Shown piece by piece: positions 52,070 to 60,337 of a stretch of DNA of 64,000 nt. The notes under the pieces were generated by a model that was given only the letters and a program-made list of their open reading frames with translations, was not told the origin of the DNA and did not search any database. Each line of letters begins with the position of its first letter. Position 1 is the stretch's first letter. The stretch comes from Marispirochaeta sp. (GTDB taxonomy: Bacteria > Spirochaetota > Spirochaetia > JC444 > Marispirochaetaceae): the NCBI RefSeq assembly GCF_963668165.1, contig NZ_OY764209.1, positions 682,001-746,000 of the forward strand, read 5' to 3'. A program made the translations under genes and the position numbers.

Positions 52070-53338
52070 TTATTTTCCCTCAAGAACGTCGGCAAGATTG
52101 TCCATCATTTCGTCCGGTGTAATTTCACCAAGCAGAGCTCGCTGAATGTTGTTAGGCCAGGCCTGTTCAGCGAAGGCACCCATGGTTTCAACATCGGACG
52201 GCATTTTACCAAAAGGTATGGAATCGATACTGGCCTTGAAGAATTTATTCTCTTTAAAGAAAGGATCCATCTCCTCGACGCCTTTTACAATGGGAACCAT
52301 TCCGAGACTTTTTGCCTCGTAGGCCTGATTCTCCGGTTTCAGCATCCAGGTAATAAATTCAAAGGCAGCATCTTTATGTTTAGAATTCTTGTTTATCACG
52401 TAATGATGCAGCCCTGTGTCGGTTATTCGTTTACCGTTTACCGATACAACCGGGGCAACTCCCAGGTTCTCTTCACCGACAGCCTCGGCAAGGGTGCTGG
52501 CGCTCATCAGGTGATGGTAGAGTATCCCTGCTATACCGGCTTTGAAATTACTCATTACCTCGGCAAATCCGTCGGTAGGCGCAGTGGGCGGCGTTACGTG
52601 GTATTTTTTATACAGATCGATATACCAGCGGTTTGCATCCTTGGCGGCTTTTGTGCGGAATGTACTCTTTCCGTCCTTGTCAAACCATACACCGTCGACG
52701 GCAGGCAAAATAAAGGTATACCACATGGAGGTACCGCCCCGGGCGCCCCGCATATCAAATCCGTAGGCACCGTCGATTTTATCGGTAAATGCCTGGGATA
52801 CTTTCAGCAGATCTTCCCTGGTCTGAGGTACCGGCAGCCCGACCTGTTTCAGCCAGTCGGCACGGTAATACATATAGGTCAGAATCGTTACTACAGGCAT
52901 TCCGAAAATTTGACCGGTGTCGTTCGTTCTGGAGAGGTCCCACACCTCTTTGGATATGGAATCCTTTCCGGTCCATTTGTCGACATATGAGTCCAGGGGT
53001 TCAAGAACGCCCATACGCCAGAACTCGGATCCCCAGTTCGGGGTCGAATAGAAGATAACATCAGCGCCGGTGCCGGCAACCAGAGATGTAACATACTTGT
53101 CATGAGCTCCGGCCCAGGGAACAAGTTCGAAATTACAGCGGATCTTTCCCTCATGTTCCTGATTGAATTTCTCGATCAATGCCTGGAATTTTCCATTCTC
53201 AGGATTATCAAGATGCCGCCACAGGGTAATCTCGACCGGCCCCTCAATTGCAGGCTTATCGGATGCTCCGGAAGCAACCAGCAATGTGAGTGGCATTGCT
53301 ATAAAAATACACAGCAAAATCAGTTTTATTCTTTTCAT
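52070..53338 (-). CDS. Sugar ABC transporter extracellular binding protein
   Basis: A 422-residue family 1 solute-binding protein with a signal peptide (about 1-25, ending LLVASGASDK, no Cys lipobox, again a spirochaete-like SGAS/AGN pattern). The mature part has ITLWRHLDNPENGKFQALIEKFN and TGADVIFYSTPNWGSEF. The ATG at 53338 is chosen for its AAGGAGG. It heads the operon and diverges from the two-component system, which probably senses the same substrate and controls it. Ligand unknown, perhaps an oligosaccharide or sugar acid. Confidence 0.9.
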   Translation of the reverse strand: MKRIKLILLCIFIAMPLTLLVASGASDKPAIEGPVEITLWRHLDNPENGKFQALIEKFNQEHEGKIRCNFELVPWAGAHDKYVTSLVAGTGADVIFYSTPNWGSEFWRMGVLEPLDSYVDKWTGKDSISKEVWDLSRTNDTGQIFGMPVVTILTYMYYRADWLKQVGLPVPQTREDLLKVSQAFTDKIDGAYGFDMRGARGGTSMWYTFILPAVDGVWFDKDGKSTFRTKAAKDANRWYIDLYKKYHVTPPTAPTDGFAEVMSNFKAGIAGILYHHLMSASTLAEAVGEENLGVAPVVSVNGKRITDTGLHHYVINKNSKHKDAAFEFITWMLKPENQAYEAKSLGMVPIVKGVEEMDPFFKENKFFKASIDSIPFGKMPSDVETMGAFAEQAWPNNIQRALLGEITPDEMMDNLADVLEGK

Positions 53339-53442
53339 GCAGTCCTCCTTCGAATTTTGTTTCATAATATACCCTCCCCTGCGATACAGCCAGTTATGCT
53401 TGTACTTTCTTTTGTACTCTTTATGCGGTACACTGTACTAGT
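53339..53442. promoter_or_regulatory. Divergent control region of the sugar operon and two-component system
   Basis: This 104-bp gap holds four GTAC cores at 53402, 53414, 53428 and 53435. The first two form a 12-bp direct repeat, TTGTACT(T/C)T(C/T)TT. The adjacent NarL-type response regulator is the natural candidate to bind them. No ribosome site is visible before the kinase ATG at 53443, so its transcript may be leaderless or its start wrong. Confidence 0.4.
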
Positions 53443-54657
53443 ATGAGCACGGCAGCTTTGAACAGAACATTTATTACAGTTGTTACCTGCTTATCTGTTC
53501 TTGCCTTTCTGACCGATTCTACATTTTCAATACACTCTCCCGGTTTTACCTCTTTCTTCCTGGCAGACCTGGTATTAATTATGATAGGAGCCAACTGGCC
53601 GACAACACGCGAAAGATTCTTTACGTTCCTGCTGTTCCTGGTTGAATATTTTTTTATCCTTCTGCTATGCAGACCTTTTGGCTATAATCAGGAGCTTTCA
53701 CTGATTCTGCATTCATTCATAATTATACAAATCGGTTTTTTTCTGCCCTTAAGAACAAGTTCCTGGCTTACTGTTCTTGTCCTGATATTCGGGACCTTTT
53801 TCTCAAATCTTGTTTTTCTTCCGGAATCAACATTTTTCAACCACACAATGCCGGAAATTCCAGAGGGAAGACAGGTCATGATGTTTGTGGAACTTTTCTT
53901 TGTGTCCGGGTTTGCATGCTTTACCGGTTTTCATTACCAGTCCGCAGCGGCCCATAGAGTAACAGATGAGCATAACTCATCGGTGATCCGTTCCCTGAGT
54001 AAAGTAAACCACGAATATCAGGAATACGCTTTCGAGATAAAATCAATTTCAACAACGGATGAACGAAACCGTATTACCAGAGAATTGCATGATATATCGG
54101 GGCATATCTTCACCAGTATAATAGCAATGATGAAGATGGCCCTGCTCAATGAACAGAGTATCGGCTCTTTTACCAAACTGCATCAGGACGTGCTGGAACT
54201 GGCCCAGGAAGGATTGAATGATACCAGGGCCGCCGTGAGGGATATCAGAAGCACAAGGACCGCCGAACAGAACCTTTTTGATAAAACCACCAAACTGGTC
54301 GAAAACTTTGAACTGATTACCGGGATTAATGTCCGGTTGATTCTCAACAATACCCGATTAAAGTATGAGAGAGTTATCGAGCACACAATCTACCGGGCCA
54401 TACAGGAAGGGCTTACAAACTCCCTTACCCATGGACAGGCTACAGAAGTGGAAATTCTGATGCAGGAAGTGGACTATAATCTGAATTTGTATATTATTGA
54501 CAACGGCAGGGGAGAAAAGAAAATTCAGCAGGGAGTCGGCTTGAGTGGAATCACTGAACGGACAAGCAAACTTTCCGGTAAAATAGAAGTAAGTTCAAAC
54601 GATTTCGGGTTTAAAATATTCATCAGTCTGCCGCTTAACCCGGGACTGGCATCATAA
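53443..54657 (+). CDS. Membrane sensor histidine kinase (NarL/LuxR type)
   Basis: A 404-residue histidine kinase of the HisKA_3 class. Five or six membrane helices fill about residues 10-165; there is no large extracellular domain, so it may sense within the membrane or through a partner. The phospho-acceptor His is about 216 in ELHDISGH. The ATPase domain has NSLTHGQATEVE, DNGRG and GVGLSGITER. It is 8 bp before its response regulator. It is divergent from a sugar-type binding protein, which could be its sensory partner, as in some other periplasmic binding protein/kinase pairs. Confidence 0.9.
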   Translation: MSTAALNRTFITVVTCLSVLAFLTDSTFSIHSPGFTSFFLADLVLIMIGANWPTTRERFFTFLLFLVEYFFILLLCRPFGYNQELSLILHSFIIIQIGFFLPLRTSSWLTVLVLIFGTFFSNLVFLPESTFFNHTMPEIPEGRQVMMFVELFFVSGFACFTGFHYQSAAAHRVTDEHNSSVIRSLSKVNHEYQEYAFEIKSISTTDERNRITRELHDISGHIFTSIIAMMKMALLNEQSIGSFTKLHQDVLELAQEGLNDTRAAVRDIRSTRTAEQNLFDKTTKLVENFELITGINVRLILNNTRLKYERVIEHTIYRAIQEGLTNSLTHGQATEVEILMQEVDYNLNLYIIDNGRGEKKIQQGVGLSGITERTSKLSGKIEVSSNDFGFKIFISLPLNPGLAS

Positions 54658-54665
54658 GGTTTTGC

Positions 54666-55337
54666 ATGAAAGATAAAATATCCGTCCTTATTGTTGACGA
54701 TCAGAAATTGTTTTCAGAGAGTCTTTCCTCAATCATAAGTTCCATCTCTGACGAAATAAATATAATAGCCAAAGCAATGGACGGGATTGAAGCGATCGAA
54801 AAGGTAAGAGAACTGAAACCGGACGTTATTCTCATGGATCTGAATATGCCGAGAATGAACGGCGTTGAAGCTACAAGGAAAATATTGCAAGAATTCCCTT
54901 CAACCAGAATTCTTATGCTGGCAACATTTGAAAACGATGAAGCGGTATACACTGCCTTGAGTTATGGAGCATTGGGGTATCTGCTGAAGGATGTATCAGC
55001 CCATACCCTGGTCGCCTCCATAAAAGCGGTTTATGAGGGCCTGGTTTCATTTTCTCCAAATATAGCAGCCAATATAGCCAGAAAAAATATTGAATCAAAA
55101 CATGGGGATATCGAAAACAGGCACAGCTTTAATCTGCTGGACTCGGAAATTCGAGACTTCACCGAGCGGGAGAAGACAATCCTTGAAATGATGCTAAAAG
55201 GAACGAAAAACAGGAACATTGCTGATGAGCTACACATAGGCGAGCAGACAGTCCGCAATTATGTGCACACAATATACACAAAACTGAATGTGCACGATCG
55301 TTACGAGTTATTATCTCTCCTTAACAGGAAAAGTTAA
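54666..55337 (+). CDS. Response regulator, NarL/LuxR type
   Basis: A 223-residue response regulator with an N-terminal receiver domain (DDQ near residue 11, phosphorylated Asp58 in ILMDLNMP, Lys in YLLKDVS) and a C-terminal LuxR helix-turn-helix (about 155-220: FTEREKTILEMMLKGTKNRNIAD, then VRNYVHTIYTKLN). It is paired with the upstream kinase. It is the likely activator of the divergent sugar-type ABC operon through the GTAC repeats, an inference from gene order. Confidence 0.92.
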   Translation: MKDKISVLIVDDQKLFSESLSSIISSISDEINIIAKAMDGIEAIEKVRELKPDVILMDLNMPRMNGVEATRKILQEFPSTRILMLATFENDEAVYTALSYGALGYLLKDVSAHTLVASIKAVYEGLVSFSPNIAANIARKNIESKHGDIENRHSFNLLDSEIRDFTEREKTILEMMLKGTKNRNIADELHIGEQTVRNYVHTIYTKLNVHDRYELLSLLNRKS

Positions 55338-55420
55338 ACTTAATGAACATACTGCCCTATTTACTCTTATAGTTGATGCCTGCTAATCTCAGGCCAGAAT
55401 CACCCACAAGGATCCTGTTC

Positions 55421-56644
55421 ATGGCAACAATTCGAAGCTTTAAGGCCCTGCGGCCCCTGCCGGAACTGGCGGAAAAAATCGCCAGCGTCCCTTATGATGT
55501 AGTCAATACTGAAGAGGCTAGGGAACTGGCTGAAGGAAACGATCTGAGTTTTCTCCATATAGTCCGCCCCGATATAGACCTTCCTTATACTTTAGACACC
55601 TACAGTGATGCTGTCTATGAAAAAGCCGCCGAGAACTTCAAGCGGCTGAAAGAGTCCGGAAGTCTGGTCGAGGAAGAAGACCCCTCCCTTTACATTTACC
55701 GCCTCGAAATGGACGGCCGGGAACAGCTTGGTATTGCCGGCTGCTGTCTTGTGGATGAATATGACGACAACACAATAAAAAAGCACGAGTTTACCCGCAA
55801 AGCAAAAGAGGACGACCGGGTCCGTCACATGCTGACCCTCCGGGCTCACGCAGGACCTGTACTTCTTACCTACCGGCGAACAGAGTCCCTCGCTCTGCAG
55901 CTGCGGAAAGAGAGTTCAGGAACGCCCCTCTTTGATTTTACCGCTGCCGACGGCGTCCGACATACGCTCTGGCGCTGCGAACACCCGGAACGCATTCAGG
56001 ACGCTTTCCTGGATGTTCCCGCCCTCTACATTGCCGACGGGCATCACCGCGCAGCCGGGGCGAGCCGGGTTAAGGCAGAGATAATCAAACAGGGAGCAGC
56101 TTCCTCAGGAGCGGAGGAGTTCAACAGCTTCCTCACAGTTATCTTCCCTTCCGACCAGCTGAGCATCTTTGCCTATAACAAGTATGTACGGGATCTGGGA
56201 GGTAAAACTCCCCGGGAACTTATTGAGGCATTGGAACCCGATTTTTATGTGTCCCGTGCTGACGGGGGAAACCCCGAAGCCAAGGGGATTATTCACATGT
56301 ACCTGGAGGGCAGCTGGTACCGGCTGAACATCAAAGATCCGCGGTTCGACCCAGCGGACCCGGTCTCCGCCCTGGATCTCTCCCACTTCGAAAAGCGCCT
56401 CCTTGAGCCCATCCTGGGCATCGAGGACCAGCGGAGTTCCCAGCGAATCGATTTTGAAGGGGGAATCGGGAGCCCGGAGAAGCTTGCCGAACGGGTGGAT
56501 CGCGAAGGGGGTGCTGCCTTTACCTTTTATCCCGTCAGCGTCGAGGAACTCATGCAGGTTTCCGACGCAGGAATGGTCATGCCCCCCAAATCAACATGGT
56601 TCGCTCCGAAGCTGCGTTCCGGGCTTCTTATTCATGAGTTCTGA
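55421..56644 (+). CDS. DUF1015 family protein
   Basis: A 407-residue DUF1015 protein. Typical segments are FKALRPLPELAEKIASVPYDVV at the N-terminus, the central YIADGHHRAAGASRVKAE and a C-terminal PTSVEEL-like PVSVEELMQVSDAG. The start at 55421 is chosen by comparison with the family and AAGGA upstream. Biochemical function is not established; the family commonly neighbours serine biosynthesis genes in spirochaetes and clostridia, and here it lies 20 bp before serC, so a role in serine or 3-phosphohydroxypyruvate metabolism is likely. Confidence 0.88.
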   Translation: MATIRSFKALRPLPELAEKIASVPYDVVNTEEARELAEGNDLSFLHIVRPDIDLPYTLDTYSDAVYEKAAENFKRLKESGSLVEEEDPSLYIYRLEMDGREQLGIAGCCLVDEYDDNTIKKHEFTRKAKEDDRVRHMLTLRAHAGPVLLTYRRTESLALQLRKESSGTPLFDFTAADGVRHTLWRCEHPERIQDAFLDVPALYIADGHHRAAGASRVKAEIIKQGAASSGAEEFNSFLTVIFPSDQLSIFAYNKYVRDLGGKTPRELIEALEPDFYVSRADGGNPEAKGIIHMYLEGSWYRLNIKDPRFDPADPVSALDLSHFEKRLLEPILGIEDQRSSQRIDFEGGIGSPEKLAERVDREGGAAFTFYPVSVEELMQVSDAGMVMPPKSTWFAPKLRSGLLIHEF

Positions 56645-56664
56645 AAAAACAGAAGGAGAAAAAG

Positions 56665-57747
56665 ATGAGAAAATATAATTTTTACGCCGGTCCATCGACC
56701 CTTCCCGTCGAAGTACTTGAGGAACTGAAGGAAGAGATAGCCGACTATTACGGCCAGGGCCTCTCGATGATAGAAACCAGTCATCGAAGTCCCATGTACG
56801 ACAGCGTCCATAGCGAAACCATAGAGCTTTTCCACGAACTAATGAGTATCCCCAAAAACTACAAGGTTCTTTTTATCGGAGGCGGAGCCACTTTGCAGTT
56901 CGGTATGGTTCCCATGAACCTGCTGAAAAGCGGGACCACAGCGGAATACATAAAGAGCGGCAGCTGGGCAGGAAAAGCGGTGAATGATGCCCGCACCATA
57001 GGCCCGGTAAGGATACTCTGGGACGGCAAGGAGTCCAGCTATACCACATTGCCGGACGCTGCCTCCATTCGCCCCGGAAACGATGCCGCTTATCTGCATG
57101 TAACATCCAACGAGACTATCGGCGGAATTCAGTGGAAGGAGTTTCCGAAAACCGGGGAAGTGCCACTGGTAGCGGATATGTCCTCCGACATTCTCAGCAG
57201 GGTTTTTGCTATTCGGGACTTTGGCCTGATCTACGCAGGCGCCCAGAAGAACATCGGTCCCGCCGGAGTAACGGTAGTAATCATCAGGGAAGACCTGGCC
57301 GTCGCATCGCCGGAAAACCTGCCTGCATATCTGCGCTACAAAATCCACGCCGAAAAGAACTCCCTCTACAACACCCCGCCGGTTTTCGCCGTATACGCAA
57401 TGCACAAGGTGCTGAAGTGGCTCAAAGCCCGGGGAGGTGTTCAGGGGATCGAAAAGCTCAACGCCCGAAAGGCAGGAGCCATTTATTCGGTTATCGACAA
57501 AAACCCCGAGTTCTACTCCTCCCCGGTGGACAAAAAGGTCAGGTCCAATATGAACGTCGTATTCCGACTCCCTTCTGAAGACCTGGAAAAGCAGTTCCTC
57601 TCACATGCACAAGAGAACGGAATGCTGGGCCTGAAAGGTCACCGTGATGTGGGCGGCTGCAGGGCTTCACTCTATAACGCCATGCCTCTGGAAGGCGCCC
57701 AGGCACTGGCGAATTTTATGCAAACCTTTGCCGCGGAGAAAGGCTGA
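56665..57747 (+). CDS. serC: Phosphoserine aminotransferase
   Basis: A 360-residue class V PLP aminotransferase that converts 3-phosphohydroxypyruvate to O-phosphoserine, a step of serine (and pyridoxal phosphate) synthesis. The start FYAGPSTLPVEVLEE is typical, as are ETSHRSPMYDSVH and the PLP Lys195 in YAGAQKNIGPAG; the C-terminal GLKGHRDVGGCRASLYNAMP completes the family. AGAAGGAG precedes the ATG. It is probably co-transcribed with the DUF1015 gene. Confidence 0.96.
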   Translation: MRKYNFYAGPSTLPVEVLEELKEEIADYYGQGLSMIETSHRSPMYDSVHSETIELFHELMSIPKNYKVLFIGGGATLQFGMVPMNLLKSGTTAEYIKSGSWAGKAVNDARTIGPVRILWDGKESSYTTLPDAASIRPGNDAAYLHVTSNETIGGIQWKEFPKTGEVPLVADMSSDILSRVFAIRDFGLIYAGAQKNIGPAGVTVVIIREDLAVASPENLPAYLRYKIHAEKNSLYNTPPVFAVYAMHKVLKWLKARGGVQGIEKLNARKAGAIYSVIDKNPEFYSSPVDKKVRSNMNVVFRLPSEDLEKQFLSHAQENGMLGLKGHRDVGGCRASLYNAMPLEGAQALANFMQTFAAEKG

Positions 57748-57774
57748 CAACAGGTTATTCTTCAAGCAAAATCT

Positions 57775-57797
57775 CGTGGGGCTGGGGCCGCCCCACG
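57775..57797. terminator. Hairpin between convergent serC and metE copy 2
   Basis: CGTGGGGC (57775-57782) and GCCCCACG (57790-57797) form an 8-bp perfect stem with a 7-nt loop, between the convergent stops of serC and the second metE. The flanks have T/A tracts on the minus side (CGAGATTTTG) and CTTGTTG on the plus side. It probably stops transcription in both directions. Confidence 0.55.
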
Positions 57798-57809
57798 CTT
57801 GTTGATCCT

Positions 57810-59672
57810 TCAGGATTCTGAACGTATCTTTTCCACTGCTTTTACCATGTTTATCAGAGCGGGACGAACCTGCTCCCAACGCCTGGTCTTAAGGCCGCAA
57901 TCAGGATTTACCCACATACGACTTCTGTCAAGAACCTCCAGTCTTTTTCGAATCTGGTCTTCAAATTCTTCCACCGACGGAACTCGTGGGGAATGGATAT
58001 CATAGACTCCCGGACCAATCTCATTGGTATACTGGTTCTCACGGAAGACCCCAAGCAATCTGTTACCGCTGCGGGCGGTTTCGATAGTGATTACATCCGC
58101 GTCCATAGCTTCAATAGTGTCGATTATGTCGGTGTAAATAACAGGCGGCTTAACGCAGCGGCTGCCATAACTCTGAACCCAGCCGTTGCAGGTAAAATGG
58201 AAACCCTCCAGGAGTTCACCAAAATACTCCACCATGTCGTTACGCTCGGGTTCGCCATGAACCAGAACATCAAGACCGGCCTCTTCCTGAAAAAGTACGC
58301 AGTCGTCTATATAGCGGCGGATCTCTGTTTCATACTCTTTTTCAGAGAAAATCCCTTTTCTGAAATCCCGGCGTAAACGACGAAGCTCATTTGTCTGCGG
58401 AAAGCTTCCAATCGTCGTTGTCGGCAGCTCAGGCAGTCCCAGAATTTCCTTCTGTACCCGGATTCTCTGGTCAAAACTGCCATCACGGACAGTATATTCG
58501 GGATGGATCCGTCCGGCGGCAGACTTGAATCCACTGCTGAGAAGATCGGACCGTTCCCGTATAAGCTCCTCATCCGCCGCTGCCCTGCCTTCATGAAATA
58601 TCCGGCCGAGAAAGGCCACTTCAGCCGTTTTCTCACACGCAAAAGCCAGCCGGGGTTTAACCTCGCTCTCCGGTTCCAGAACTGCGGCATGCGGCACATG
58701 CAGCAAGGAACAGCTGGTTGCAACCAATATCCTCTGCCGTGGAATGCTTTGGGATATCTCTTCAAGAATCTTCAGACTCGAACGATAATCGTTGACCCAG
58801 ATATTACGTCCGTCCACAACCCCCGCCGCGAGCACCTTATCCTTCAGCAGATGCAGCCCATCGATATTCTTCGGTCCGTGGACAAAATCCAGAGCAACAC
58901 CCCAAATGGGAGCTTTGCCCAGGATTTCCAAAGCTTCAAGAGAATGTTCAAAGTAGCTGCTTACCAGGATTCGGATATTATCGGAAATGCCGCCCAGGAC
59001 CATTAAACTCTGTTTCAAGAAGGCAAGCAACGATTCGTCAACATCCTTAACAAAAAGCGGCTCTTCAAGCTGAACAGTTACCTCTCTATCCAGATCCGCA
59101 AGAAGCTTAAACAGCTGCCGGTAGATATCGAGGACCCTGTCGAAGAAGAAGAATGAGCCACCGTCCTCCGGCGTCTTGGACAGGCCCAGAAAACTGACAG
59201 GCCCGATAAGGTTGATCTTGGGTTGAATTCCCAGCTTTTTTGCCTCCTGGTATTCATCCAGAATCTTGCCTGCATCCAGAGCGAATTCAAGATCCTTTTC
59301 CAGTTCGGGAACTATGTAGTGATAGTTGGTGTTAAACCACTTGGTCATTTCCATAGCCGGTGCGTCGTCGCGCCCTCTGGCCATGGCAAAATAACGCTGA
59401 AGCCTGTCACCATTGCCACGAAAGCGCTCAGGTATGGCGTTCAGCATTACAACCGTATCGAGCATCGAATCGTAATAACTGAAGTCGTTGCAGCTGATAA
59501 GATCTATGCCCAGCCGTTGCTGCAGAAGCCAGTTCTTTTCCCGGATCGCACGTGCTTTTTCATGCAATTCTTTTGCCGGAATTTTACCGGTCCAATACTG
59601 TTCGAGAGCTTTTTTCAGCTCCCGATTCTCCCCAATGCGGGGAAAACCAGTTACCAGGGTTTTTGCGGTCAT
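57810..59672 (-). CDS. metE: Second MetE, internally deleted (probably inactive)
   Basis: A 620-residue MetE relative of the copy at 42669-44960. It is in frame throughout, but about 124 residues are missing: YTDI joins directly to IDTIEAMDADV at about 58127. The lost part carries [14 protein letters not shown] and the zinc ligands His and Cys of HMCY; the Glu (VITIET) and Cys (NPDCG) ligands remain. The enzyme should therefore be unable to bind zinc normally or transfer methyl. The ATG at 59672 is chosen by AAAGGAG upstream. It lies behind a cobalamin riboswitch. It may be a decaying gene or a repurposed folate- or homocysteine-binding protein. Confidence 0.9.
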   Translation of the reverse strand: MTAKTLVTGFPRIGENRELKKALEQYWTGKIPAKELHEKARAIREKNWLLQQRLGIDLISCNDFSYYDSMLDTVVMLNAIPERFRGNGDRLQRYFAMARGRDDAPAMEMTKWFNTNYHYIVPELEKDLEFALDAGKILDEYQEAKKLGIQPKINLIGPVSFLGLSKTPEDGGSFFFFDRVLDIYRQLFKLLADLDREVTVQLEEPLFVKDVDESLLAFLKQSLMVLGGISDNIRILVSSYFEHSLEALEILGKAPIWGVALDFVHGPKNIDGLHLLKDKVLAAGVVDGRNIWVNDYRSSLKILEEISQSIPRQRILVATSCSLLHVPHAAVLEPESEVKPRLAFACEKTAEVAFLGRIFHEGRAAADEELIRERSDLLSSGFKSAAGRIHPEYTVRDGSFDQRIRVQKEILGLPELPTTTIGSFPQTNELRRLRRDFRKGIFSEKEYETEIRRYIDDCVLFQEEAGLDVLVHGEPERNDMVEYFGELLEGFHFTCNGWVQSYGSRCVKPPVIYTDIIDTIEAMDADVITIETARSGNRLLGVFRENQYTNEIGPGVYDIHSPRVPSVEEFEDQIRKRLEVLDRSRMWVNPDCGLKTRRWEQVRPALINMVKAVEKIRSES

Positions 59673-59706
59673 GTTATTCTCCTTTTGTTGACGCGACAAA
59701 ATTGGA

Positions 59707-59820
59707 TGCTTGCTGTCATGGCATTCGGGCTTAGTTCCACCGGTTACCCGACGATTCAATACCGTAGCGCGACTGCACCTGATTCTCACAGGACTTTCCC
59801 ATTAAGCGACAGCAATAGCA
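59707..59820 (-). ncRNA. Cobalamin riboswitch upstream of metE copy 2
   Basis: The minus-strand leader has the cobalamin aptamer core: TTAATGGGAA, GTGAGAATC, then GCAGTCGCGCTACGGTA and AAGCCCGAATGCC. An outer stem pairs TGCT-ATT-GCTGTC (59808-59820) with GACAGCAAGCA (59707-59717). It lies 35 bp before the metE ribosome site, consistent with B12 turning off B12-independent methionine synthase. Just upstream, ACAGCAAT-GCT-ATTGCTGT (59810-59828) forms an 8-bp hairpin that would compete with the outer stem. The remaining gap to 59981 has no gene. Confidence 0.88.
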
Positions 59821-59981
59821 TTGCTGTATCAGTTTATGCATCTCCATGTCAAATACTAAATCATCCTGTTTTTACCTCCTCACCGATACAGCAGCGCACT
59901 CGATCGGCCTGAAGAGAATTTGATACCTGTCATGATCATTAGTAGCTTGTATGTAGTACACAAAATAATCGGGAGGTTGCT

Positions 59982-60326
59982 ATGTACGCTACTGTTGATC
60001 GAGAATCCCTCAAAAAGAAACTCGACAACCATGAGGATATTCATCTTGTAGAAGTTCTTGCGGAAAAGGAATTTCAGCGTCTCCATATCAAAGGAGCCGA
60101 ACATATACAATTCGGCGAAATCGGGAAAATAGCAAAACAGCGTTTCAAGCCGGACGATGAGATCATCGTCTATTGTGCTGACAAAGCGTGTAAAGCCAGC
60201 CCCACGGCCGCAGAGAAATTGGACACCATGGGTTTTACAAACGTGTCTGACTACGAGGAAGGCAAAAAAGACTGGGTCGAAGCCGGCTACCCTGTGGAAG
60301 GGAATGAAGCAGGAGAGAACAGGTAG
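59982..60326 (+). CDS. Rhodanese-like domain protein
   Basis: A 114-residue single rhodanese domain, a sulfur carrier or thiosulfate:acceptor sulfurtransferase. The active-site loop is VYCADKACKAS, with the first Cys about residue 63 as the persulfide carrier, and the fold ends with WVEAGYPVEG. GGGAGG precedes the ATG. It has no signal peptide and is presumably cytosolic. It is divergent from the riboswitch and second metE, and 11 bp before the UPF0182 gene. Confidence 0.9.
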   Translation: MYATVDRESLKKKLDNHEDIHLVEVLAEKEFQRLHIKGAEHIQFGEIGKIAKQRFKPDDEIIVYCADKACKASPTAAEKLDTMGFTNVSDYEEGKKDWVEAGYPVEGNEAGENR

Positions 60327-60337
60327 GGGTATTATAT

